A stretch of DNA of 64,000 bases from a beta proteobacterium L13 (GTDB lineage Bacteria; Pseudomonadota; Gammaproteobacteria; Burkholderiales; Chromobacteriaceae), in contig AMYZ01000005.1 of NCBI GenBank assembly GCA_000335715.1, positions 62,001-126,000 on the forward strand, in the 5' to 3' direction. A program made the translations under genes and the position numbers. Position 1 is the stretch's first letter. Each line of letters opens with the position of its first letter. Shown piece after piece: positions 28,326 through 37,815 of this stretch. The notes below the pieces were generated by a model. The model was given only the letters and a program-made list of their open reading frames with translations, was not told the origin of the DNA and searched no databases.

Positions 28326-28426
28326 TGTTGAATACTCCTGCTGTTTCGGTTTTCAAATTTCCCTGGCACGTCGGCCTGCTGCCAGTGGCAGCTGCTGGTT
28401 TGTTCATCCAGCTTTTTATCCCTGCG

Positions 28427-28454
28427 CTGCGGCCAACTTGCAGGTTGGCCGCAG
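28427..28454. repeat. Inverted pair of the TGCGGCCAAC repeat
   Basis: CTGCGGCCAAC, six bases (TTGCAG), GTTGGCCGCAG gives an 11-base-arm hairpin in the gap between the aminotransferase stop and hom start. A second hairpin follows at 28461. Confidence 0.85.
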
Positions 28455-28460
28455 ACAGCA

Positions 28461-28484
28461 CAAAGGGGCGCGCACGCCCCTTTG
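28461..28484 (-). terminator. Hairpin terminator downstream of the aminotransferase gene
   Basis: CAAAGGGGCG, CGCA or its complement, CGCCCCTTTG forms a perfect ten-base stem. T runs are poor on both sides, so efficiency is uncertain. Confidence 0.6.
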
Positions 28485-28553
28485 TTCAATAATGCCTCGC
28501 CCGCGCCTGGCGCTTGACCAGACGGTGTTTCAGTGCGGCGCGGACAAGTGTGT

Positions 28554-29783
28554 TCATGCGGTACCGTGGCGTTTGCGGTAGTTTTCCAGGAAGCGGGCGA
28601 TGCGACCGATGGCTTCGGTCAGGTCGTCGCTATTAGGTAGGAATACCACGCGGAAGTGATCCGGCGCAATCCAGTTGAAGCCGCTACCCTGCACCAGCAG
28701 TACGCGCTCTTGCTGCAGCAGCTCCAGGATGAACTGCTGGTCGTCCTCGATCGGATAAACCGCCGGGTCCAGGCGCGGGAACAGGTACAGCGCGCCTTGC
28801 GGCTTGACGCAGCTCACCCCCGGAATATCGGTGAGCAGCTTGTACGCCAGGTCGCGCTGGCGCGCCAGGCGGCCGCCCGGCGCCACCAGGTCGTCGATGC
28901 TCTGGTAGCCGCCCAGAGCGGTCTGGATGGCGTACTGCGCCGGCACGTTGGCGCACAGGCGCATGGAGGCCAGCATGTTCAGGCCTTCGATGTAGTCTTT
29001 GGCGCGGCGCTTGTCGCCAGACAAGATCATCCAGCCGGCGCGGTAGCCGCAGGCACGGTAGTTTTTGGACAGGCCGTTGAAGGTGCACACCATCAGGTCC
29101 GGCGCCAGCGAGGCGATGGAGGTGTGGGTGGCGCCGTCGTACAGCACCTTGTCGTAGATTTCGTCGGCGTACAGCAGCAGGCCGAACTCGCGTGCCACGT
29201 CTACCAGCTGCTGCAGTACGTGGTCGGGGTACAGCGCGCCGGTGGGGTTGTTCGGGTTGATGATGACCAGTGCCTTGGTACGCGGCGTGATCTTGGCGCG
29301 GATGTCGGCGATGGACGGCATCCAGCCGTCGTTCTCGTCGCACAGGTAGTGCACCGGCTGGCCGCCGGCCAGGCTGACGGCGGCGGTCCACAGCGGGTAG
29401 TCCGGCGCCGGCACCAGCACTTCGTCGCCGTTGTCCAGCAGCGCCTGCATGGCCATCACGATCAGCTCGGATACGCCGTTGCCGATGTAGATGTCTTCCA
29501 TGCCCACCTGCGGCAGGTGCTTTTGCTGCGCGTAGTGCATGATGGCCTTGCGCGCGGCAAACAGGCCCTTGGAATCACAGTAGCCGGAGGCATTTTGCAG
29601 GTTGACGATCACGTCTTCGATGATCTCGTCCGGGGCAAAGAAACCGAAAGGCGCCGGGTTGCCGATGTTCAGCTTGATGATGCGGTGGCCTTCTTCTTCC
29701 ATGCGCTTGGCGTGTTCGAGCACCGGGCCGCGAATGTCGTAGCAGACGTTGGCAAGTTTCTGTGATTTCTGGATGGGCTGCAT
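28554..29783 (-). CDS. alaA: Pyridoxal-phosphate aminotransferase, AlaA/AlaT type
   Basis: 409 residues from MQPIQKSQKLANV. Class I aminotransferase with INPNNPTGALYP, the PLP lysine in GLSKNYRACGYRAGW, and the C-terminal arginine region FRVVFLPN. It resembles glutamate-pyruvate aminotransferases (alanine synthesis). The open frame extends to 29858, but the added residues are not family-like. It lies upstream of hom on the same strand with a 228-base gap that contains two hairpins, so it is probably a separate transcript. Confidence 0.9.
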   Translation of the reverse strand: MQPIQKSQKLANVCYDIRGPVLEHAKRMEEEGHRIIKLNIGNPAPFGFFAPDEIIEDVIVNLQNASGYCDSKGLFAARKAIMHYAQQKHLPQVGMEDIYIGNGVSELIVMAMQALLDNGDEVLVPAPDYPLWTAAVSLAGGQPVHYLCDENDGWMPSIADIRAKITPRTKALVIINPNNPTGALYPDHVLQQLVDVAREFGLLLYADEIYDKVLYDGATHTSIASLAPDLMVCTFNGLSKNYRACGYRAGWMILSGDKRRAKDYIEGLNMLASMRLCANVPAQYAIQTALGGYQSIDDLVAPGGRLARQRDLAYKLLTDIPGVSCVKPQGALYLFPRLDPAVYPIEDDQQFILELLQQERVLLVQGSGFNWIAPDHFRVVFLPNSDDLTEAIGRIARFLENYRKRHGTA

Positions 29784-29956
29784 GGGGGGCGATACCGTCT
29801 GTTTGGCGTGCTGCCCGTATGGCGGGCAGCGTTGCTTTTGTCCTGTTTTGTGCCGCAAGCGGCGGGCTTATCCGGCCCTGGCATTCTGGCCAGGCGGGGT
29901 ATAATCCTATCCCAAACCGTGGTGCACTGCACTACACCAGCCAACAGGATTTCATC

Positions 29957-30325
29957 ATGAAGCTGCACGAAGCCAAAACTGCAGGTGCCAACCTGTTTAC
30001 CGCGCACGGCGCGGGCTATGTCGAGATCAACCGTGAACGCCACGAAGGCAGCCTGATCGTGAGCGCAGACAGCATTACACCGTGGGCGCCGGCCAACTTT
30101 GCGGCGCTGGAAGAGGCGCACTTTGCCCAGCTGCTGGCACTGCAGCCGGAGCTGGTGATTTTTGGCAGCGGCCCCACGCTGCGCTTTCCGCACCCGCGCC
30201 TGAGTGCGGCACTGACCAATGCCGGTATTGGCGTGGAAGTGATGGACACCAGCGCCGCCTGCCGTACCTACAACATCCTGCTGGCAGAAGACCGCAAAGT
30301 CGTGGCCGCCTTGCTGGGCAGCTGA
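29957..30325 (+). CDS. Mth938-like domain protein (DUF498)
   Basis: 122 residues from MKLHEAKTAG. It matches the small Mth938/NDUFAF3-like fold: GYVEINRERHEGSLIVS, ELVIFGSGPTLRFPHP, GVEVMDTSAACRTYNILLAE. Related proteins assist respiratory complex I assembly in mitochondria. The bacterial role is not settled. Its stop overlaps the start of the next gene (TGATG). Confidence 0.85.
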   Translation: MKLHEAKTAGANLFTAHGAGYVEINRERHEGSLIVSADSITPWAPANFAALEEAHFAQLLALQPELVIFGSGPTLRFPHPRLSAALTNAGIGVEVMDTSAACRTYNILLAEDRKVVAALLGS

Positions 30326-30669
30326 TGGATATCGCCCTGCTGGGCAAGTGCCTGCTGGGCGCGCTGGCAGTGCTGTTGATCCAGTGGCTGTCCGGCAGCC
30401 GCTATTTTTTCGTGGCCGGGCTGGTGCCGCTGTTTCCCACCTTTGCCCTGATTGCACACTATGTAGTTGGCCGCAGCCGCAGCGCCGCTGACCTGCAGCA
30501 AACCGCGCTGTTCGGCCTGTGTTCGCTGCTGCCCTACGCCGCCTACCTGCTGGCGGTATATTGGCTGAGTGTGCGCCTGCCGCTGGCGGCCACCTTGCTG
30601 CTGGCCACGCTGTGCTGGCTGCTCGCTGCCGCCATGCTGTTATGGGGCTGGCAGCACTGGCACGGCTAG
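30325..30669 (+). CDS. glpM: GlpM-like small membrane protein
   Basis: 114 residues with four transmembrane segments. The stretch FFVAGLVPLFPTFALIAHYVVG is the signature of GlpM, a membrane protein linked to glycerol metabolism and alginate in Pseudomonas. No glycerol genes are adjacent. It is translationally coupled to the Mth938-like gene by a one-base overlap. Confidence 0.8.
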   Translation: MDIALLGKCLLGALAVLLIQWLSGSRYFFVAGLVPLFPTFALIAHYVVGRSRSAADLQQTALFGLCSLLPYAAYLLAVYWLSVRLPLAATLLLATLCWLLAAAMLLWGWQHWHG

Positions 30670-30690
30670 CCGTGCAGGACTACACCAACA

Positions 30691-30716
30691 GCAAGGGCGG
30701 CCAGGGCCGCCCTTGC
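30691..30716. terminator. Hairpin between convergent glpM and the AhpD-like gene
   Basis: GCAAGGGCGGC, CAGG, GCCGCCCTTGC forms a perfect 11-base stem. There is no T run, so it may act as a weak terminator for both genes. Confidence 0.55.
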
Positions 30717-30734
30717 TGCGTCATCGGGTAGCAC

Positions 30735-31088
30735 TTATGCGGCCAACTCGCCACCAAATGTCTCATAGGCCAGCAGCGCCTCGGCGGCGGTCATCAACGA
30801 TGGCCCGCCACCCATATACACCGCCACTTGCAGCATCTCCATGAATTCGGCGCGGCTGCAGCCCAGCTCCACCAGCGCCTTGGCGTGAAACCCCAGACAC
30901 CCCTGGCAGCGGGCGGCAATACCGATGCCCATGGCAATCAGCTCTTTGTGCTTAGTGCCTAGCGCACCGTCGGCCAACGCAGCACGGCTCATCTGGCCGA
31001 AGCCTTTCATGGTGTCGGGGATTTCGCGGCGCAGGTCGGCCAGTTTGGTAGACAAGGTAGCGGTAAGGTCTTGGTAGTCGTGGTGCAT
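30735..31088 (-). CDS. Carboxymuconolactone decarboxylase family protein (AhpD-like)
   Basis: 117 residues. The CQGCLGFHAKA motif has the CxxCxxxH arrangement of AhpD-like alkylhydroperoxidases, pointing to thiol-based peroxide or disulfide chemistry rather than true decarboxylation. AGGAG lies five bases before the start. The stop codon overlaps a copy of TGCGGCCAAC. The upstream region 31105-31145 is A+T-rich and likely holds the promoter. Confidence 0.88.
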   Translation of the reverse strand: MHHDYQDLTATLSTKLADLRREIPDTMKGFGQMSRAALADGALGTKHKELIAMGIGIAARCQGCLGFHAKALVELGCSRAEFMEMLQVAVYMGGGPSLMTAAEALLAYETFGGELAA

Positions 31089-31174
31089 GCTGGCTCCTGA
31101 TGATTAAGTGCATTACGTTTTATATTTTTATATATTGTATGCCGGATAGCAAGCGTGCGGCCAACCCTGGCGCA

Positions 31175-31208
31175 CAAAAACAACAAGGCCGCCCGAGGGC
31201 GGCCTTGT
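31175..31208 (-). terminator. Terminator of ubiB
   Basis: ACAAGGCCGCCC and GGGCGGCCTTGT form a 12-base stem on the minus strand followed by T residues, 22 bases after the ubiB stop. Confidence 0.85.
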
Positions 31209-31229
31209 GCTTTTGCCGGAAACAACCGG

Positions 31230-32756
31230 CTACAGATAGCGCTGCAGCAGCAATACCAATAGCAGCAGTGCGATGAGCTTCAGCAGGAAGTTCTGCGTTT
31301 TCTGTTCGCGCATCAGCTGGATATAGCCCTGCACCACCAGCTCGGTCGCCTGGCCAGACAGCGCCTCGCTAAGCTTGCGCGGGATGGCTGGCAGCGTGGT
31401 GGCCCACTGCGGGGCTTCGTGCTTGAGCGTACGCAGCAGGCCGCGCCAGCCGATCTGCTCGTTCATCCATTTGGTCAGAAACGGTTTGGCGGTGTCCCAC
31501 AGGTCCAGCTCCGGGTCCAGCTGGCGGCCCAGGCCTTCGATGTTCAGCAGGGTTTTCTGCAGCAGCACCAGCTGCGGCTGGATTTCCACATTAAAGCGGC
31601 GGCTGGTCTCGAACAGGCGCAGCAGCACCATGCCAAAGCTGATCTGCGACAGCGGCTTGTTGAAGATAGGCTCGCACACGGTACGGATGGCCGCTTCCAG
31701 CTCCTCGGCCCGCGTGTCTTTGGGCACCCAGCCGGATTCGATGTGCGCGGTGGCCACCCGATGGTAGTCGCGGTTGAAGAAGGCCAGGAAGTTCACCGCC
31801 AGATAGTGTTTGTCGGTGTCGGTAAGGCTGCCAACAATGCCGAAATCCAGCGCGATGTAGCGGCCGTCAGCGGCCACCAGGATATTGCCCGGGTGCATGT
31901 CGGCGTGAAAGAAGCCGTGGCGGAACACCTGGGTAAAGAAGATTTCCACGCCAAAGCGGCTGAGCTTTTTCAGGTCGATGCCCGCATCGCGCAGGCGGTC
32001 GATCTGCCCCACCGGGATGCCATCCATCCACTGCATGGTCATCACCTCGCGCCGGGTGTAGTCGTAGTACACCTCGGGCACCAGCAGCATGTCGCTACCG
32101 ATAAAATTGCGGTGCAGCTGGCTGGCGTTGCCAGCCTCGTGCATCAGGTCCAGCTCGTCGTGCAGGTGGCGGTCGAATTCGGCCACCACTTCGCGTGGTT
32201 TCAGGCGTTTGCCATCGGGCAGGAAGCGCTCTACCAGGCCGGCCAACACCGCCATCAGCGCCAGATCCTGCTCGATCACCGGCAAAATGCCGGGGCGCAG
32301 TACTTTTACCGCCACGTCTTTACCCGGCTGGCCGTTGCTACCGTGCAGGCGGGCGCGGTGCACCTGTGCGACCGAGGCGCTGGCCACCGGTACGTTGTCG
32401 AATTCGGCGTAGATATCGGCCAGCGGCTGGCCAAAGCTGCGCTCGATCACCTCGCGCGCGATGACGCTGTCGAACGGCGGCACGCGGTCTTGCAGGTACG
32501 CCAACTCGTCGGCGTAATCGGGCGGCAGCAGGTCGCGGCGGGTGGACAGCACCTGGCCGAACTTGATGAAGATCGGCCCCAGGTGCTCCAGCGCCAGGCG
32601 CACGCGCTGCGGCAACGGCGCAGCGGTGTCGCGCGGCACGGGTAGCAGGCGGAACAGCTTGGCAATCAGCCCCACTTTGGGGTGGCCGGCCAGGAAATCG
32701 TCCAGGCCGAAGCGGTAAAACACGGAAACAATCTTGAACAGACGCGCAATACGCAT
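31230..32756 (-). CDS. ubiB: Ubiquinone biosynthesis kinase-like protein UbiB
   Basis: 508 residues. The atypical kinase/ATPase of the ADCK/COQ8 family, needed for ubiquinone synthesis. The KxGQ motif is in [16 protein letters not shown], the catalytic loop is [10 protein letters not shown], the metal site is LDFGIVGSL, and the C-terminus has a hydrophobic anchor ([10 protein letters not shown]). It is the last gene of a minus-strand run that also has ubiJ and ubiE. Confidence 0.95.
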   Translation of the reverse strand: MRIARLFKIVSVFYRFGLDDFLAGHPKVGLIAKLFRLLPVPRDTAAPLPQRVRLALEHLGPIFIKFGQVLSTRRDLLPPDYADELAYLQDRVPPFDSVIAREVIERSFGQPLADIYAEFDNVPVASASVAQVHRARLHGSNGQPGKDVAVKVLRPGILPVIEQDLALMAVLAGLVERFLPDGKRLKPREVVAEFDRHLHDELDLMHEAGNASQLHRNFIGSDMLLVPEVYYDYTRREVMTMQWMDGIPVGQIDRLRDAGIDLKKLSRFGVEIFFTQVFRHGFFHADMHPGNILVAADGRYIALDFGIVGSLTDTDKHYLAVNFLAFFNRDYHRVATAHIESGWVPKDTRAEELEAAIRTVCEPIFNKPLSQISFGMVLLRLFETSRRFNVEIQPQLVLLQKTLLNIEGLGRQLDPELDLWDTAKPFLTKWMNEQIGWRGLLRTLKHEAPQWATTLPAIPRKLSEALSGQATELVVQGYIQLMREQKTQNFLLKLIALLLLVLLLQRYL

Positions 32757-32770
32757 GATGGGCTTTATTG

Positions 32771-33352
32771 TTATGGTTGGCGAAGGTTGGCCGCACGCGC
32801 TTCCAGCAGCGCCAGGCGTTTTTGCAGGCGGTCGGCGTCTTCGCGCAGGGTATCTACCGCGCTGACAAAAGCCTCGACATCGGTTTTTTTGGCCAGCAGC
32901 GGCGCTTCTTCGCGCAGGTGCTCCACCCAGGTTTCCAGCAGGCGGCCGCCGATTTCACCTTTGATGCCAAACAACCCGCGCACCCAGCCCTGTACACGGT
33001 GGGCGGCCACGTCGCCCACCACGCGCGACAGGTCTTCGGTGGCGTCCCACTGCAGCTGGCGTACGATGCGGCCAACGCTGGCGGCCAGCTCGGTGTCGCC
33101 TTCCAGCACGATGTCGCCCATGGCGGGCTCCTGGCCTAATAGCTGCGCTAGCGCCACGCTGTGCTTCAGGCGCAGGCGCGCTTCCGGCTCGCCCTCGCAG
33201 GCGGCCAGCCAGCCATCACTGGTCACCACACCGGTCAGGTCGAACGGCGGCAGGCTGATGCCGATACGCCGCCCGGCGTGCTGGGCCAGCTCGGCGCGTA
33301 CCGCCGGGTGCTGGTTCAGCACATGATTAAATGCTGCAATACGCAAACCCAT
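32771..33352 (-). CDS. ubiJ: Ubiquinone biosynthesis accessory factor UbiJ (SCP2 domain)
   Basis: 193 residues. An N-terminal SCP2 lipid-binding domain ([18 protein letters not shown]...) and a C-terminal helical region ending in a coiled coil match UbiJ, which carries ubiquinone intermediates for the soluble Ubi complex. The gene is directly upstream of ubiB with 14 bases between, as in many Proteobacteria. Confidence 0.9.
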   Translation of the reverse strand: MGLRIAAFNHVLNQHPAVRAELAQHAGRRIGISLPPFDLTGVVTSDGWLAACEGEPEARLRLKHSVALAQLLGQEPAMGDIVLEGDTELAASVGRIVRQLQWDATEDLSRVVGDVAAHRVQGWVRGLFGIKGEIGGRLLETWVEHLREEAPLLAKKTDVEAFVSAVDTLREDADRLQKRLALLEARAANLRQP

Positions 33353-33353
33353 A

Positions 33354-33680
33354 TCAGTGCCCCTTGCTGGCCAGGCTCAATAAAACCGTGCCGATAACGA
33401 TGGCCACAATGCCGGCCAGCTTCAGCGGCGGCATGCCTTCGCCATAGAAAAATACCCCTACTATCGCCACCACGGCCATACCCACACCGCACCAGATGGC
33501 ATATACCACGCCCAGGTCCAGCTGCTGTACCACTTGCGACAGCAGCCAGAACGCCAGCACGTAGCCAGCCACCACCACCAGCGAGGGCAGCGGGCGGGTA
33601 AAGCCTGCGGCCAACTTCAGCGAAGAGGTGGCCACCACCTCGGCGGCGATGGCCCCGGCCAGCATCAGCCAGGCGTTCAT
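33354..33680 (-). CDS. Small multidrug resistance (SMR/EmrE-like) transporter
   Basis: 108 residues, four transmembrane helices. The essential Glu14 is present in AAEVVATSSLK, and VVYAIWCGVG is the family signature near helix 3. It should export cationic compounds or guanidinium-type substrates by proton antiport. It follows the OmpA-like gene by three bases and precedes ubiJ with a one-base gap, so it is inside the ubi run. Confidence 0.9.
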   Translation of the reverse strand: MNAWLMLAGAIAAEVVATSSLKLAAGFTRPLPSLVVVAGYVLAFWLLSQVVQQLDLGVVYAIWCGVGMAVVAIVGVFFYGEGMPPLKLAGIVAIVIGTVLLSLASKGH

Positions 33681-33683
33681 GCC

Positions 33684-34358
33684 TTACTGCACCACCGGTA
33701 CGATCTGGATTTCCACACGGCGGTTCAGCTGCTTGCCGGCTTCGGTCTTGTTGTCGGCGCGCGGGCGGCTGGCGCCGTAGCCGGCGGCGCTCATGCGCTC
33801 CGGTTGCACGCCCAGGCTGGCCAGCTGGCTTTGCACGGCAGCTGCGCGCTGTTCGGACAGCGGCTGGTTGATCTTGTCGTTACCGCTGGCGTCGGTGTGG
33901 CCTTCGATATCCAGCGTGGTCTTGCCGTAACGCTTCACGATGCTGCCAATGGTGGACAGCGTAGGCAGGAAGGCTTGCTTCAGGCTGGACGAGTTGGTGT
34001 CAAACGCGGTGGCCGACGTCATGGTCACGGTCAGGCTGTGGTCGGCGTTTTTCTTCAGCTCGATGGCACCGGACTGGATTTGCGGTGCCAGCTGTTTTTC
34101 AAAATCCTGCGCTTGTTTGTCCATGTAAACGCCCACGCCGGCACCGGCCAGGCCGCCGCCGATGGCGCCGATTACCGCGCCCTTGTTACGGTTGCCCTTG
34201 CCGGCTACCGCTGCGCCGAGCACGGCACCACCGATGGTGCCCAGCACGGCACCCTTCTGGGTGTTGGTGTACTGGTCCAGGTCTACCGAGGCGCAACCGC
34301 TGGCCAGCAGGGCAGCGGAAACCACGGTCACGATGCCGAGTTTGGAGAGGTGTTTCAT
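33684..34358 (-). CDS. OmpA-family lipoprotein with glycine zipper
   Basis: 224 residues. Lipobox LASGC, then a glycine-zipper segment (GTIGGAVLGAAVAG, GAIGGGLAGAGVG) and a C-terminal OmpA peptidoglycan-binding domain (DIEGHTDASGNDKINQPLS, RMSAAGYGASRP, RRVEIQI). It probably tethers the outer membrane to peptidoglycan. The start overlaps the stop of the VanY-like gene (ATGA). An upstream start at 34406 would run into that gene. Confidence 0.9.
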   Translation of the reverse strand: MKHLSKLGIVTVVSAALLASGCASVDLDQYTNTQKGAVLGTIGGAVLGAAVAGKGNRNKGAVIGAIGGGLAGAGVGVYMDKQAQDFEKQLAPQIQSGAIELKKNADHSLTVTMTSATAFDTNSSSLKQAFLPTLSTIGSIVKRYGKTTLDIEGHTDASGNDKINQPLSEQRAAAVQSQLASLGVQPERMSAAGYGASRPRADNKTEAGKQLNRRVEIQIVPVVQ

Positions 34359-34912
34359 GCGGTCAGTCCTTTCGATGTGGGCTGGGCGGCAGGGTCTTGC
34401 CAGCACCAGTGCCAGGGCTCGTACAAGTAGCCGCTGGCGTTGTTCCGGCCAAAGCTCATGGCAAAGCCATGGTTGGCCGCATGCTGCTGCAGCCAGGCAA
34501 AAGCCGGGGTCGTTTCAAAGTGTTCTTCCAGCACTGGCGAGCCCGGCGTGCCGATATCGATGGCACAGCCGGTGTGGTGCTCGCTGTAGCCAGGTGCTGC
34601 GCTCACCGCCAGGATAGTATCCAGGCTCTGGCCGCGCGCCAGTTTGGCGGCCACGATCTCGTGCTGCCGCGCCACGCTGCGAAACGCCGACGCCAGAAAC
34701 AGCGTCACACCATCGGCAGCGGCGGCATCGCGCATAGCCTGCCACGCTGCCGCCGCACCGGGCAGCAAATGGAACTCGCGACCGGCGTCGTTGATGTCGG
34801 CCAGCACCAGCTGCTCGGCCGCGGCTTCTGCGTACGGTTGCAGGCCGCGTGCGGCCAACCTGGCGGTGTCAATGCCCAGCTCAGCCAGACGCAGTGCCAG
34901 CGCGTCCTGCAT
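34355..34912 (-). CDS. D-alanyl-D-alanine carboxypeptidase, VanY-like (M15B)
   Basis: 185 residues. Zinc-peptidase motifs are SAFRS, SEHHTGCAIDI (SxHxxGxAxD ligands) and EPWHW. It should trim D-Ala from peptidoglycan stem peptides. No signal peptide is evident at the called start, which is odd for a wall enzyme; export might need a different start or route. It overlaps ubiE by one base upstream and the OmpA-like gene by four bases downstream. Confidence 0.85.
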   Translation of the reverse strand: MQDALALRLAELGIDTARLAARGLQPYAEAAAEQLVLADINDAGREFHLLPGAAAAWQAMRDAAAADGVTLFLASAFRSVARQHEIVAAKLARGQSLDTILAVSAAPGYSEHHTGCAIDIGTPGSPVLEEHFETTPAFAWLQQHAANHGFAMSFGRNNASGYLYEPWHWCWQDPAAQPTSKGLTA

Positions 34913-35646
34913 CAGAACTTGATGCCTTTATGCAGTGCCACCACGCCGCCAGTCATATTGTGGTAGTCCACGCGGCCAAAGCCGGCGTCCAGCATCATCT
35001 GTTTCAGGGTTTCCTGATCCGGGTGCATGCGGATGGATTCGGCCAGGTACTGGTAGCTGTCGGCATCGTTAGCCACCAGCTTGCCCATCACCGGCAGCGC
35101 CTTGAACGAGTAAAAATCGTACAGCGGCGACAGCGGCTTCCATACCTTGGAAAACTCCAGTACGAACAGCTTGCCGCCCGGTTTCAGCACGCGGAACATT
35201 TCTTTCAGCGCGGCGTCTTTGTGCGTCATGTTGCGCAGGCCAAAGGCGACCGATACGGCGTTGAAGTAGTTGTCGGGGAACGGCAGCTTTTCAGCATCCG
35301 CCAGCGACACCGGCAGGATCATGCCCTCGTCCAGCAGGCGGTCGCGGCCAACAGTCAGCATGGAGCTATTGATGTCGGTGAGCCACACTTCGCCGCTCTT
35401 GCCTACGCGTTTGGCCCAGCCACGCGCCAGGTCGCCGGTACCGCCAGCGATGTCCAGCACCTTGTCGCCGGCACGCACGCCGGAGGTGGTCAGGGTGAAG
35501 TGCTTCCATACACGGTGCAGGCCGCCCGACATCAGGTCGTTCATCACGTCGTACTTTTGCGCTACCGAGTGGAATACCTCGGCTACCTTGCCCGCCTTTT
35601 CGCTTTCATCGACGGTTTTAAAACCAAAATGCGTCTGGTTGTCCAT
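34912..35646 (-). CDS. ubiE: Ubiquinone/menaquinone methyltransferase UbiE
   Basis: 244 residues. C-methyltransferase of quinone synthesis. SAM motif [13 protein letters not shown], family signatures [17 protein letters not shown] and SFALRN-type region [26 protein letters not shown] are present. It is separated from ubiJ-ubiB by three envelope genes, whereas these are often adjacent in other Proteobacteria. Confidence 0.96.
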   Translation of the reverse strand: MDNQTHFGFKTVDESEKAGKVAEVFHSVAQKYDVMNDLMSGGLHRVWKHFTLTTSGVRAGDKVLDIAGGTGDLARGWAKRVGKSGEVWLTDINSSMLTVGRDRLLDEGMILPVSLADAEKLPFPDNYFNAVSVAFGLRNMTHKDAALKEMFRVLKPGGKLFVLEFSKVWKPLSPLYDFYSFKALPVMGKLVANDADSYQYLAESIRMHPDQETLKQMMLDAGFGRVDYHNMTGGVVALHKGIKF

Positions 35647-35648
35647 GC

Positions 35649-36020
35649 TTACTCCCTGCTCGCGCCTGCGGCGGCGAGGCGATTCAGATAATCCTGCCAG
35701 TACTGGTCGTGCTTCACGCCCAGCTCGTATAGGTAGGCCCAGCTATACAGGCCGCTGTCGTGGCCATCGTCAAACACAATCTTCAGCGCATAGTGCCCTA
35801 CCGGCTCCAAGCCGGTAATGGCCACGTGCAGCTTGCCGGTTTGCAGTACCTCGTTGCCTACACCGTGCCCGCGTACCTCGGCCGATGGCGAGTGCACGCG
35901 CAGGTATTCGGCCGGCAGCCGGAAACGGGCACCGTCGTCAAAGCTGATTTCCAGCTGGCGCGATACAGCGTGCAGGATCACGTCCTGCGGGCTGGCGCTA
36001 TCGTGAGTCAATCCGCTCAT
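35649..36020 (-). CDS. DUF971 protein
   Basis: 123 residues, a single gamma-butyrobetaine-hydroxylase-like N-terminal domain (DUF971): [25 protein letters not shown] and [18 protein letters not shown]. The function of free-standing DUF971 proteins is unclear, though links to iron-sulfur metabolism have been proposed for related domains. It lies two bases upstream of ubiE and four bases downstream of queA. Confidence 0.85.
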   Translation of the reverse strand: MSGLTHDSASPQDVILHAVSRQLEISFDDGARFRLPAEYLRVHSPSAEVRGHGVGNEVLQTGKLHVAITGLEPVGHYALKIVFDDGHDSGLYSWAYLYELGVKHDQYWQDYLNRLAAAGASRE

Positions 36021-36024
36021 GGGC

Positions 36025-37050
36025 TTAGTCCTTGCGGGTCAGCAGCATGGCATCGCCATAGCTGAAGAAACGGTATTGCTGCGCCACGGCGTGCGCGTAG
36101 GCGGCACGCATCTCGGTGTAACCGGCAAAGGCCGACACCAGCATCAGCAGCGTGGATTTGGGCAGGTGGAAGTTGGTCAGCAGCTTGTCCACCACATTAA
36201 AACGGTAGCCCGGCGTGATAAAGATATCGGTCTCGCCACGGCCCGCTTTCAATACGCCATCGCCACGGGCGGCGGATTCCAGCGCGCGCATGCTGGTGGT
36301 ACCCACGGCCAGCACCTGGCGGCCGGCTGCATGCGCGGTGTGGATGGCATCTACCGTTGCCTGAGGGATATCGTAGATTTCGCTATGCATTTTGTGGTCG
36401 GCAATATTGTCCACCCGCACCGGCTGGAAAGTGCCGGCACCAACGTGCAGCGTCACATTGCACAGTTTTACGCCTTTTGCGGCCAACTGCTGCAGCATGT
36501 CGTCGGTAAAGTGCAGGCCGGCGGTAGGCGCGGCGACCGCACCTTTTTCGCGCGCATACACCGTCTGGTAACGCTCGTCGTCGTCGCCGTCGGTATCGCG
36601 CTCGATATACGGTGGCAGCGGCAGCTTGCCGGAGACATCCAGAATATCGAATACGTTGGCCGCATCCAGAAAGCGCAGGCGGAACAGCTCGCCCACGCGC
36701 TCGACCATCTCGGCCTGCCAGCGGCCGGCAAAAATCAGCCGCGTACCCGGCTTGGGCGACTTGCTGGCGCGCACGTGGGCCAGCACGTGGTGCTCGTCCA
36801 GTACGCGCTCTACCAGCGCCTCGATCTTGCCGCCGCTGGCTTTTTCGCCAAACAGGCGCGCCTTGATCACGCGGGTATCGTTAAACACCATCACGTCTCC
36901 GGCCTGCAAAGCGTCGGCAAACGCGGAAAACTGTGCATCAGCCAGCGTACTGCCGTTGACCAGCAACAAGCGGCTGGCACCACGCACGGCGGGCGGGTGC
37001 TGCGCGATCAGGTTTTCGGGAAGGTGGTAATCAAAGTCGGAAACGTGCAT
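36025..37050 (-). CDS. queA: S-adenosylmethionine:tRNA ribosyltransferase-isomerase QueA
   Basis: 341 residues from [19 protein letters not shown], the canonical start. It transfers the ribosyl part of SAM to 7-aminomethyl-7-deazaguanine in tRNA on the way to queuosine. Conserved blocks are [27 protein letters not shown] and [12 protein letters not shown]. It heads the minus-strand run queA-DUF971-ubiE-vanY-ompA-SMR-ubiJ-ubiB. The 288-base gap to aroQ carries promoters for both directions but I cannot place them confidently. Confidence 0.95.
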   Translation of the reverse strand: MHVSDFDYHLPENLIAQHPPAVRGASRLLLVNGSTLADAQFSAFADALQAGDVMVFNDTRVIKARLFGEKASGGKIEALVERVLDEHHVLAHVRASKSPKPGTRLIFAGRWQAEMVERVGELFRLRFLDAANVFDILDVSGKLPLPPYIERDTDGDDDERYQTVYAREKGAVAAPTAGLHFTDDMLQQLAAKGVKLCNVTLHVGAGTFQPVRVDNIADHKMHSEIYDIPQATVDAIHTAHAAGRQVLAVGTTSMRALESAARGDGVLKAGRGETDIFITPGYRFNVVDKLLTNFHLPKSTLLMLVSAFAGYTEMRAAYAHAVAQQYRFFSYGDAMLLTRKD

Positions 37051-37338
37051 GGCGGGTATCTTTTGGAAAACGTGGCGATTATACCTTTCGAGCGCCATCC
37101 CGTGGCAGCGTTCCCGGCACACCTTCTGCTTGTGCCAGATCAACAAGCGTTTTATTGCACCTCGCTAAAGTTTACCGGCTGCTTACAATGTGCCGATTTG
37201 TTAGTGCTTTCACTCGAAAGCGCAACATTTTTCCAACACGGTCGCAACTTAAACACACGTTTGAAATGCGGCAATTGCTGGACATCTTGCTGACAATTGC
37301 GGCAAACTCGCGCCCATATCAAAACAGGGACTGACACC

Positions 37339-37788
37339 TTGACCCGAAAAATCCTCGTGCTGCACGGCCCCAATCTGAACCTACTCGGACTGCGCGAGCC
37401 ACAGCACTACGGCCGGGACACCCTGGACGACATCAACCAGCGCCTGCGTGCGCAAGCCAGCGATGCAGGCTTTGAGCTGGATGTTCTGCAAAGCAATGCC
37501 GAACACGTGCTGATTGACCGCATCCACGCTTGCCTCACCGACGGCACGGCTTTTGTCATCATCAACCCGGCGGCGTTTACCCATACCAGTGTTGCCATTC
37601 GCGATGCACTGGCTGGCGTCAAGGTGCCATTCATTGAAGTCCACTTATCCAACGTCCACGCGCGCGAGCCTTTCCGCCACCATTCGTATTTTTCGGATCT
37701 GGCGGTAGGCGTGATTTGCGGCCTGGGCGCTGATGGCTACGCACTGGCACTGGCTCACGCGATCAAGCGTCTGAGCCTGCCGGCATAA
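37339..37788 (+). CDS. aroQ: Type II 3-dehydroquinate dehydratase
   Basis: 149 residues. It forms 3-dehydroshikimate in the shikimate pathway. [32 protein letters not shown], and [17 protein letters not shown] carry the catalytic Tyr/His/Arg regions. The start is probably TTG at 37339, since AGGGA lies about nine bases upstream and the family begins right there; no ATG fits. accB follows 27 bases downstream. Confidence 0.93.
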   Translation: MTRKILVLHGPNLNLLGLREPQHYGRDTLDDINQRLRAQASDAGFELDVLQSNAEHVLIDRIHACLTDGTAFVIINPAAFTHTSVAIRDALAGVKVPFIEVHLSNVHAREPFRHHSYFSDLAVGVICGLGADGYALALAHAIKRLSLPA

Positions 37789-37815
37789 CACCCGAATACT
37801 ATCCGAAGGAAGACC

